In this document: piece by piece, positions 1 to 4,971 of the stretch | How the letters are laid out: every line of letters starts with the position of its first letter | Numbering within the stretch: position 1 is the stretch's first letter | Assembly (NCBI GenBank): GCA_902783915.1 | Contig: CACZSX010000020.1 | Span: forward strand, 1-6,352 | Length of the DNA: 6,352 nucleotides | Direction of reading: 5' to 3' | DNA from: an uncultured Erysipelotrichaceae bacterium | GTDB taxonomy: Bacteria; Bacillota_I; Bacilli_A; RF39; UBA660 | Notes under the pieces: model-generated | What the model was told of the DNA's origin: nothing | Seen by the model: the letters and a program-made list of their open reading frames with translations, nothing else | Databases searched by the model: none | Position numbers and translations under genes: made by a program

Positions 1-425
1 CCCCCTACTACAGCAACAATTTTATTCTTATAAAAATTACCATCGCAAGTAGCGCAATAACTAACACCTCTACCAATATATTCTTCTTCTATACCTAATT
101 TTCTATTTACTACACCTGTAGCAATAATAATCTTTTTACATTCATAAGAATTATTACTAGTTATTACTTTATTACCTTCTATACCTATTACTTTCTCATT
201 TTTATAATCTATTCCTAATTCTTTAATTTGATTAAATAAATTAGTTGCAAAATCAAAACCACTAATATTAGGTATACCAGGATAATTTTCTACTAAATTA
301 GCATTTATTATTTGACCACCATATACTTTTTCTTCTAATAGTAATACTTTTTTATTAGCTCGAAGTAAATACAAAGCACTAGTCATTCCAGCAGGTCCTG
401 CTCCTATAATTATTACATCATACAT
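1..425 (-). CDS. trxB: Thioredoxin reductase, N-terminal part (cut by window edge)
   Basis: This flavoenzyme uses NADPH to reduce thioredoxin in the cytoplasm. I translated it directly from the ATG at 425; 141 complete codons are present, of about 310 usual for the family, and the rest lies off the left edge. Visible motifs are the FAD dinucleotide-binding glycine motif GAGPAG (residues 8-13), GGQI (36-39), VENYPG (45-50), an ATG motif at 102-104 and the redox-active CATC (Cys124 and Cys127) followed by Asp-Gly. The order and spacing are those of low-molecular-weight TrxB; the CxxC separates it from ferredoxin/flavodoxin-type NADP reductases of the same fold. The start is fixed by AGGAGG (434-439) eight bases upstream. 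It follows apt after a 52-base gap that holds a hairpin and a likely promoter, so it is probably its own transcription unit. The NADPH domain cannot be inspected. Confidence 0.95.
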   Translation of the reverse strand, partial: MYDVIIIGAGPAGMTSALYLLRANKKVLLLEEKVYGGQIINANLVENYPGIPNISGFDFATNLFNQIKELGIDYKNEKVIGIEGNKVITSNNSYECKKIIIATGVVNRKLGIEEEYIGRGVSYCATCDGNFYKNKIVAVVG

Positions 426-433
426 TATATATA

Positions 434-451
434 CCTCCTATATTTAGTATA
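434..451 (-). promoter_or_regulatory. Possible trxB promoter (extended -10) and SD
   Basis: Read on the minus strand, TATACT (446-451) is preceded by TGG, giving an extended -10 of the form TGnTATACT. The -35 position holds only TCTTCA, a poor match and part of the apt terminator stem. The predicted start point would fall at about 439, at the first base of the AGGAGG Shine-Dalgarno (434-439), leaving a leader of only about 14 nt. That is short but workable. It is a pattern match only. Confidence 0.4.
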
Positions 452-463
452 CCATAATATAAG

Positions 464-490
464 AAAAATGAAGATACTTATTCTTCATTT
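464..490 (-). terminator. Hairpin terminator overlapping the apt stop codon
   Basis: The plus-strand arms AAATGAAGA (466-474) and TCTTCATTT (482-490) are perfect inverted repeats with a 7-nt loop. On the transcript the 5' arm is the last codons of apt, the TAA stop (480-478) lies in the loop, and the 3' arm runs into a short T tract (TTTTT, 468-464). The stem is AT-rich and so weak for an intrinsic terminator, but its placement is right. Confidence 0.55.
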
Positions 491-1014
491 ACATCTATTA
501 TTGAATATATTTTATCATTATTTAATTCTTTAATATTTAATACTACTCCAACTCCTATTACTATACCACCAAGTGATTCAATAGCATTGGTAATAGCTTT
601 TGCCGTATTTCCAGTAGCGTATATATCATCTATTATATAAAATCTTTTACCTTTATATTTAGCATGTACTAGTTTAGGTAATTCAAGTATATCTACTCCA
701 TATTCTTTCATATAATCAAATCTTTTTTCTACTACGCTTTTTGGTAATTTACCCATTTTTCTAACAGGTATACATCCAATATTAAGTTTTACAGATACAG
801 CTGTACCAAATATAAATCCCCTAGCTTCTGGTGCTACTATATAGTCTATTTTCTTATCTTTGATTTCTTCAATGAATTTATCTGTTATTTCACTTAATAT
901 ATTTTTTTGTAGTATTAAAGGTGTTATATCAATAAATTCTACACCCTTTACAGGAAAATCTTTTTCAGTTCTTAAATTTAATTGATTAGTTAAATTATTT
1001 TTTAATATTTTCAT
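478..1014 (-). CDS. apt: Adenine phosphoribosyltransferase
   Basis: This enzyme converts adenine plus PRPP to AMP and pyrophosphate in cytoplasmic purine salvage. Its 178 residues match the usual family length of about 170-180. APRT landmarks appear in order: DFPVKGVEFIDITPLI near residues 19-34, EARGFIFG (63-70), PVRKMGKLP (83-91), the flexible-loop region ending in EYG (104-106), and the PRPP-binding loop IIDDIYATGNTA (127-138) with the paired Asp129/Asp130. The APRT-specific ARGFIFG and RKxGKLP segments separate it from hypoxanthine-guanine or xanthine phosphoribosyltransferases. The ATG at 1014 follows an AGGTGAT Shine-Dalgarno (1018-1024). The csaA gene lies upstream across a 67-base gap containing a hairpin, and trxB lies downstream. 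No convincing separate promoter was found, so some expression may come from read-through. In many Bacillota apt is next to the stringent-response gene relA; that is not the case here. Confidence 0.96.
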   Translation of the reverse strand: MKILKNNLTNQLNLRTEKDFPVKGVEFIDITPLILQKNILSEITDKFIEEIKDKKIDYIVAPEARGFIFGTAVSVKLNIGCIPVRKMGKLPKSVVEKRFDYMKEYGVDILELPKLVHAKYKGKRFYIIDDIYATGNTAKAITNAIESLGGIVIGVGVVLNIKELNNDKIYSIIDVNEE

Positions 1015-1040
1015 TCTATCACCTATTATAATAATATATT

Positions 1041-1074
1041 AAAAATGAAAATATTTCTACATATTTTCATTTTT
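1041..1074 (-). terminator. AT-only 14-bp hairpin, probable terminator after csaA
   Basis: The arms AAAAATGAAAATAT (1041-1054) and ATATTTTCATTTTT (1061-1074) are perfectly complementary around a 6-nt loop. It begins 7 bases past the csaA stop, and on the minus strand the 3' arm itself ends in TTTTT. Each arm has a single G or C, so it is long but thermally weak. It could act in either direction, or serve as an mRNA 3' end or processing element instead of a strong terminator. Confidence 0.5.
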
Positions 1075-1081
1075 TATTCAT

Positions 1082-1408
1082 TTATCCAAGTTTATCTCCA
1101 TTTTGTACATTTTTATCTGGTGTAATAAGTACTACCCCACCTTCACTATAAGTACCAAGTACTAATACTTCAGACATAAAATCTGCTATTTGTTTTGGTG
1201 GGAAATTAACTACTGCAAGTATTTGTTTACCTATTAAATCCTCAGTATTATATACATCTGTTATTTGTGCAGATGATTTTTTTATACCTAATTCTCCAAA
1301 ATCTATTTCTAATTTATATGCTTTTCTTTTGGCTTTTTCAAATATAGATGCATTAATAATAGTCCCCACTCTAATATCTAATTTAACAAAATCATCAAAT
1401 GTGACCAT
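1082..1408 (-). CDS. csaA: CsaA, tRNA-binding-domain protein / export chaperone
   Basis: This small dimeric OB-fold protein of the EMAPII/Trbp111 tRNA-binding family is described in Bacillus subtilis as an export-related chaperone that interacts with SecA and preproteins. Its 108 residues match CsaA (about 110) along the whole length: KLDIRVG (9-15), the conserved SSAQIT (45-50), AVVNFPPKQI (65-74), SEVLVLG (79-85) and a C-terminal NGDKLG. The stand-alone length and CsaA-specific SSAQIT and NFPP segments argue against a fragment of the methionyl- or phenylalanyl-tRNA synthetase C-terminal domain. The ATG at 1408 is 9 bases after the stop of the upstream membrane-protein gene, and its Shine-Dalgarno AAGGAG (1414-1419) overlaps that stop codon, so the two are almost certainly cotranscribed and probably translationally coupled. 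Whether it binds tRNA, preproteins or both here cannot be read from sequence. Confidence 0.93.
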   Translation of the reverse strand: MVTFDDFVKLDIRVGTIINASIFEKAKRKAYKLEIDFGELGIKKSSAQITDVYNTEDLIGKQILAVVNFPPKQIADFMSEVLVLGTYSEGGVVLITPDKNVQNGDKLG

Positions 1409-1413
1409 ATAAA

Positions 1414-1420
1414 CTCCTTA
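1414..1420 (-). promoter_or_regulatory. csaA Shine-Dalgarno overlapping upstream stop codon
   Basis: On the minus strand the string TAAGGAG contains both the TAA stop of the preceding gene (1420-1418) and the AAGGAG ribosome-binding site of csaA (1419-1414). Ribosomes terminating on the first gene therefore stop on the second gene's binding site, the usual arrangement for translational coupling. Confidence 0.75.
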
Positions 1421-2281
1421 TTTTATACTTACTAACTTATTATTTTCAAAAGTATAATTAATTTCATTCAAATATTTTTTATAATTCGATAAATTATCTT
1501 TTTTATAATCCTTTACTTCTTCTTTTGTAACAATATTATATAATTTCTTATCTTTAATTAATCCTTCAATAGTAGTTATCACTATTTCATTATCACTTTC
1601 TGAAATGCTTATTATTTCTCTTTTAATATTTGACTTTTCTTTAGTAAGAATTGTATTAGTTATATATGATTTTAATTTTTCTATATAACTAACTTTTACA
1701 TTATTATATAAAAAACTTTCACTTACATATTCATCATTAAATAATTTATTATATTCGTTTTCTAATACATCATTATCAATAACACAATAATCATCTACAA
1801 TAAAAGTTTCTAAATCCATATTATTTAAAACAATATATTTTTTTAATGTACTTGTTAAATTACCATCATAGTAATCCTTAATATACTCATTATTTTCATT
1901 TATTACCACTTTATCTATTAAATATCCGTATTCTTCTTTTAATTCAGCAAAAGTTTTTTCTTTTATTTCTACTTTTTCTGGTTCAATATTTTCTTCTTTA
2001 TATATTATTTTTGTTGGTTCTTTTTCATTTACAAAAAACTTATCAAAATAATCTACACTATTTAATAAATATAGTAAGAATATTACTAAACATAATAATA
2101 AAATAATAACAATATTCTTAACAAATATTTTTTTATTTTTTTCTCTAATTACTCTTCTATTAGCTTTTTCTACTTCCTCATTAAAACCTTTTTTAATTTG
2201 AATATCAACATAATTAATTAATTCCTTTTTTAATTTTGATACATCAATTTCTTCTTTTTTTTCTTCAACTTTTTTTGCCAT
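1418..2281 (-). CDS. Unrecognised single-pass membrane protein
   Basis: I do not recognise this 287-residue family. The first 50 or so residues are highly charged (Lys/Glu-rich, likely helical or coiled coil) with a basic stretch NRRVIREKNKK (41-51) just before one hydrophobic segment at about 55-73 (IVIILLLCLVIFLLYLL). The positive-inside rule predicts a cytoplasmic N-terminus and an external C-terminal domain of about 210 residues, rich in Lys, Glu, Asn and Tyr, with no Trp and one Cys (about 166). There is no lipobox or cleavage-like site, so the helix is probably a retained anchor. No catalytic motif, repeat or sortase signal is seen. The ATG at 2281 has a strong GGGAGGAT Shine-Dalgarno (2284-2291) and a good promoter. 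It is the first gene of an operon with csaA, 9 bases downstream, which hints weakly at an envelope or export role. Confidence 0.85.
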   Translation of the reverse strand: MAKKVEEKKEEIDVSKLKKELINYVDIQIKKGFNEEVEKANRRVIREKNKKIFVKNIVIILLLCLVIFLLYLLNSVDYFDKFFVNEKEPTKIIYKEENIEPEKVEIKEKTFAELKEEYGYLIDKVVINENNEYIKDYYDGNLTSTLKKYIVLNNMDLETFIVDDYCVIDNDVLENEYNKLFNDEYVSESFLYNNVKVSYIEKLKSYITNTILTKEKSNIKREIISISESDNEIVITTIEGLIKDKKLYNIVTKEEVKDYKKDNLSNYKKYLNEINYTFENNKLVSIK

Positions 2282-2302
2282 AAATCCTCCCTTATTAACT
2301 TG

Positions 2303-2331
2303 ATTGTATCACACGAAACCTTTATTTACAA
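2303..2331 (-). promoter_or_regulatory. Sigma-A promoter of the membrane protein-csaA operon
   Basis: On the minus strand, a -35 of TTGTAA (2326-2331) is separated by 17 bases from the -10 TACAAT (2303-2308), which is preceded by TGA (extended -10). The predicted start is near 2296, giving a leader of about 15 nt that contains the GGGAGGAT ribosome-binding site. The -35 sits directly beside the mgtE terminator. Confidence 0.7.
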
Positions 2332-2332
2332 C

Positions 2333-2354
2333 AAAAAAGATGGTTTAACCATCT
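2333..2354 (-). terminator. Intrinsic terminator of mgtE, overlapping its stop
   Basis: On the transcript AGATGG pairs with CCATCT around a 5-nt loop (plus-strand arms 2338-2343 and 2349-2354), followed by a T run (2338-2333). The TAG stop of mgtE (2355-2353) overlaps the base of the stem, so coding sequence and terminator share bases. This is a classic Rho-independent shape. Confidence 0.8.
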
Positions 2355-3690
2355 AAATACCTAATAATAATCCAGCAATTTTAAAATAAATTAATAATGA
2401 GCATGCGTCAACTATGGTTGTAATAAATGGACTTGCCATTACAGCAGGGTCAAATCCAATCTTTTTTGCTAATATGGGAAGAGAACTTCCTATTAATTTA
2501 GCAACCATTACTGTAATAACAAGAGTAAAACATACTATAAATGCTACTACTAAAGTAACTTTATCTATTAATAGTAATTTAACAAAATTTGCAAGTGCAA
2601 GTGTTATTCCGCAAAGTATGCTAACACCTAATTCTTTAGTTATTACTTTAAAAGTATCTTTATATTCTATTTCATCCAAAGATAATCCACGTATTATAGA
2701 TACACTTGCTTGACTACCAGCATTACCGCCAGTATCCATAAGCATAGGTATAAATGCGGTAAGTATTACATATGTTGCAAGCGCTTCCTCAAAGTGAGAT
2801 ATTATTTTTCCAGTAAATGTAGCAGATATCATTAAAAGTAATAACCATGGTATTCTTTTCTTCCATGTTTCAAAAACACCTGTCTTCATGTATGGCTTAT
2901 CTGTAGGTGTAATAGCAGCCATCTTTTCAATATCCTCTGTTGCTTCTTCTTCTAAAATATCAATTACGTCATCGATAGTTATAATACCTACTAATCTATC
3001 TTCTAAATCAACTACTGGTAAAGTACTATAGTCATAATCTTGGAATATACCAGCAACTTCTTCCTGATCCATCATTGTAGTAAGAATGTGCTCACACTCG
3101 TGCATTATATCATCTACTAAAGAATCCATATCACTTACAATTAAATCTTTTATTGTGACATATCCTAATAATCTTCTTTCATTATCAGTTACAAAGCAAG
3201 AATCATAAGATACAAAATCATCTTTTTGTTTTTTTATTCTATCTATGCATTCCTTAACAGTCAAACCTTTTTTTAAATGAATATATTCAATAGCCATTAA
3301 AGAACCAGCTGAATTATCTGGATACTTTAATAATCTATTTATAGATGTTCTAGTATCTTTGGATACATTACTAAGTATTTTTTTAACCATTATTGCAGGC
3401 ATTTCTTCAAATAAATCTGCGGCATCGTCTGAATACATATCTTCAATTATATTAGTTGCTTCACTACTACTCAATGCAGTTATAAGTTTTACTTGAACAT
3501 CCTCATCCATATTTGAAAAAACATCAGCAGCTATATTTTTAGGTAATAATCTAAATGCTTGAATAAGTAAATTCTCTGGTAAATCTTCGATAAGTTCAGC
3601 AATATCATATTCATTCATGTCTTTAAGGATCTTCTTTATATCAGTTAATTTTCTTTCTTCTAATAATTCTTTAATACTTTTTTCTTCCAT
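2353..3690 (-). CDS. mgtE: Magnesium channel/transporter MgtE
   Basis: MgtE is a homodimeric plasma-membrane Mg2+ channel whose cytosolic domains close the pore when intracellular Mg2+ is high. From the ATG at 3690 it is 445 residues, close to the roughly 450 of characterised members. The order is: acidic helical MgtE N domain (about 1-130, ending at NSAGSLM 126-132), two CBS domains (about 135-255, with LPVVD and LVGIITIDD in the second), a connecting helix, then about five membrane helices (280-445). The family signature PMLMDTGGNAGSQAS is at 315-329, and Asp428, 18th from the end, sits where the pore Mg2+-binding Asp of Thermus MgtE lies. An in-frame TTG at 3699 would add three residues, but it directly abuts the AGGAG (3700-3704); the ATG at 3690 has 9-base spacing and is preferred. 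It has its own short leader and terminator. Confidence 0.96.
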   Translation of the reverse strand: MEEKSIKELLEERKLTDIKKILKDMNEYDIAELIEDLPENLLIQAFRLLPKNIAADVFSNMDEDVQVKLITALSSSEATNIIEDMYSDDAADLFEEMPAIMVKKILSNVSKDTRTSINRLLKYPDNSAGSLMAIEYIHLKKGLTVKECIDRIKKQKDDFVSYDSCFVTDNERRLLGYVTIKDLIVSDMDSLVDDIMHECEHILTTMMDQEEVAGIFQDYDYSTLPVVDLEDRLVGIITIDDVIDILEEEATEDIEKMAAITPTDKPYMKTGVFETWKKRIPWLLLLMISATFTGKIISHFEEALATYVILTAFIPMLMDTGGNAGSQASVSIIRGLSLDEIEYKDTFKVITKELGVSILCGITLALANFVKLLLIDKVTLVVAFIVCFTLVITVMVAKLIGSSLPILAKKIGFDPAVMASPFITTIVDACSLLIYFKIAGLLLGI

Positions 3691-3699
3691 ACAATCCAA

Positions 3700-3726
3700 C
3701 TCCTAAATAATCCTATAACAATTATA
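3700..3726 (-). promoter_or_regulatory. mgtE start region: SD and candidate -10
   Basis: The minus strand carries a consensus TATAAT (3721-3726) and an AGGAG Shine-Dalgarno (3700-3704) nine bases before the ATG at 3690. No good -35 is visible, since that position falls beside the tRNA-Pro terminator tract. The implied leader is only about 24 nt, too short for an M-box magnesium riboswitch, so Mg2+ control would have to act on the protein or elsewhere. Confidence 0.4.
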
Positions 3727-3737
3727 TTAAATACTAA

Positions 3738-3761
3738 AATAAAAACCCTTATCAAAGGGTT
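3738..3761 (-). terminator. Terminator of the Asp-Phe-Arg-Pro tRNA cluster
   Basis: On the minus strand AACCCTT pairs with AAGGGTT (plus-strand arms 3744-3750 and 3755-3761) around a 4-nt loop, followed by TTTTTATTTTA. It begins 11 bases past the tRNA-Pro CCA end and is a standard intrinsic terminator. Confidence 0.8.
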
Positions 3762-3772
3762 AGATAACTTAA

Positions 3773-3849
3773 TGGTCGGGAAAACAGGATTTGAACCTGC
3801 AACCTCATGGTCCCAAACCACGTGCACTACCAAGTTGTGCTATTTCCCG
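3773..3849 (-). tRNA. tRNA-Pro (anticodon TGG)
   Basis: This is a 77-nt cloverleaf with CCA encoded (3775-3773). The acceptor arms CGGGAAA and TTTCCCG pair perfectly, the anticodon stem CGTGG/CCATG (one G-T pair) encloses the loop TTTGGGA with anticodon TGG, and the T arm carries the GGTTCAAATCC loop sequence. UGG can read all four proline codons by wobble. It is the last gene of the cluster, 3 bases after tRNA-Arg. Confidence 0.96.
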
Positions 3850-3852
3850 GTA

Positions 3853-3929
3853 TGGCGCGCCCAATAGGAGTCGAACCCATAACCTTTTGATCCGTAGTCA
3901 AACGCTCTATCCAGTTGAGCTATGGGCGC
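3853..3929 (-). tRNA. tRNA-Arg (anticodon ACG)
   Basis: This is a 77-nt cloverleaf with CCA encoded. The acceptor GCGCCCA/TGGGCGC is fully paired; the anticodon stem TTTGA/TCAAA holds loop CTACGGA, anticodon ACG; the T arm contains GGTTCGACTCC. A34 is expected to be converted to inosine by TadA so that CGU, CGC and CGA are read. A copy of its ATGGGCG end also lies 13 bases upstream in the spacer. Confidence 0.96.
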
Positions 3930-3955
3930 ATAAAATGGGCGTTTATTTTTTTAAA

Positions 3956-4031
<76 letters not shown>

Positions 4032-4035
4032 ACAA

Positions 4036-4112
4036 TGGCGGTTCCAACGGGACTCGAACCCGCGATCTCCTGCGTGACAGGCAGGCGTGTTAACCAACTA
4101 CACCATAGAACC
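4036..4112 (-). tRNA. tRNA-Asp (anticodon GTC)
   Basis: This is a 77-nt cloverleaf with CCA encoded. The acceptor GGTTCTA/TGGAACC is fully paired; the anticodon stem CCTGC/GCAGG encloses CTGTCAC, anticodon GTC; G73 discriminator is present, as in bacterial tRNA-Asp. It is the first gene of its cluster, starting about 12 bases after the predicted transcription start. Confidence 0.97.
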
Positions 4113-4131
4113 AATAAACAATTGCTTTTTT

Positions 4132-4161
4132 AGTATACTAAATTTAAATGCTTCTTGTCAA
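4132..4161 (-). promoter_or_regulatory. Promoter of the tRNA-Asp-Phe-Arg-Pro cluster
   Basis: On the minus strand a perfect -35 TTGACA (4156-4161) is followed after 18 bases by the -10 TATACT (4132-4137). The predicted start near 4125 is about 12 bases before the first tRNA. The -10 lies within a perfect 14-base palindrome, TTTAGTATACTAAA (4128-4141). Confidence 0.8.
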
Positions 4162-4177
4162 TACTTTTATTATGATT

Positions 4178-4957
4178 TTATCTTTTAATTATAGGTATGC
4201 CTAATGACAAAATTATTCCTATAAACATTATTAAAATACTCGAAAAATTTATTCTATTTGGGTACAATGTTACTAGTGAACCAATTACGAATCCTAGTAT
4301 AGCACTATATGTATTACTATAATAGTATTTGAATAAAAATGATATAAATTTAAAAGTAATTATCGTTCCAATTAAAAAGCCAAAAGTTATAATTATAAAA
4401 TTAAATATATTACTTACTATATAATTAATAGGATTAGATAACATTAATAAAAACATATCATATTTACCAATTAAACTTAATAATACGGAACTACTTATTC
4501 CTGGTATAATTTTACCTATTGAAAACAGAAAACCACTTATAAATAATATCAATATACTTTCATTAGTACTTACTATATTATTCTTTATGTAATATGAAAA
4601 AAATGCAGATAATAATGTAACTATTATTAATATATAATAATTAAATTTATTACTACATTTTTTATTATAATCATCAATAAGCATTGGTATAGTTCCTAGT
4701 ATAAGTCCAATAAACAAATAACTCATTTCCATATAATATTTATTAAAGAAATATATTATAATATTTGATGATATAACGATTCCTATTACTATACCTATAA
4801 ATATTTTTAATAAAAATATTAAATTATTTTTCTTGTCTTTCTTAAAATTATTTAATGATAAAACGATTTTATCATATACTCCTAATATTACTGCTATTAC
4901 TCCACCACTAACTCCAGGTAATATTATACCTATTCCAATTAGTAAGCCTGCTAGCAT
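4178..4957 (-). CDS. popT: DUF368 membrane protein, PopT-type undecaprenyl-phosphate translocase
   Basis: DUF368 proteins have been shown in other bacteria to act, alongside DedA/UptA proteins, in returning undecaprenyl phosphate across the membrane so the lipid carrier can be reused for peptidoglycan and other envelope polymers. This 259-residue, very hydrophobic protein has the DUF368 signature near its start (LPGVSGGVIAVILGVYDKIV, 13-32) and a second, degenerate copy in the C-terminal half (IPGISSSVLLSLIGKYDMFL, 151-170), consistent with an internally duplicated transporter with re-entrant PG loops. About eight hydrophobic stretches are visible. It is slightly shorter than many family members, with almost nothing before the first helix, but the ATG at 4957 has a strong AGGAGG at ideal spacing. 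It follows the DUF3048 lipoprotein gene by 11 bases with SD/stop overlap. Family assignment is firm; transport function is by homology and the symbol is provisional. Confidence 0.88.
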   Translation of the reverse strand: MLAGLLIGIGIILPGVSGGVIAVILGVYDKIVLSLNNFKKDKKNNLIFLLKIFIGIVIGIVISSNIIIYFFNKYYMEMSYLFIGLILGTIPMLIDDYNKKCSNKFNYYILIIVTLLSAFFSYYIKNNIVSTNESILILFISGFLFSIGKIIPGISSSVLLSLIGKYDMFLLMLSNPINYIVSNIFNFIIITFGFLIGTIITFKFISFLFKYYYSNTYSAILGFVIGSLVTLYPNRINFSSILIMFIGIILSLGIPIIKR

Positions 4958-4963
4958 TTATCT

Positions 4964-4971
4964 TCCTCCTA
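4964..4971 (-). promoter_or_regulatory. popT Shine-Dalgarno overlapping the lipoprotein stop codon
   Basis: On the minus strand TAGGAGG contains the TAG stop of the DUF3048 gene (4971-4969) and the AGGAGG binding site for the DUF368 gene. The arrangement implies cotranscription and probably translational coupling of the two proteins. Confidence 0.75.

Noticed and set aside
1082..1408. Possible detached C-terminal domain of methionyl-tRNA synthetase.
   Set aside because: The whole length matches CsaA with an authentic start, SD and stop; there is no trace of synthetase sequence upstream, where a different membrane-protein gene lies.
2414..2713. Plus-strand open frame of 99 codons antisense to the mgtE membrane domain.
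   Set aside because: It is fully contained within the conserved mgtE coding region, has no family resemblance and is explained by low stop frequency opposite conserved codons.
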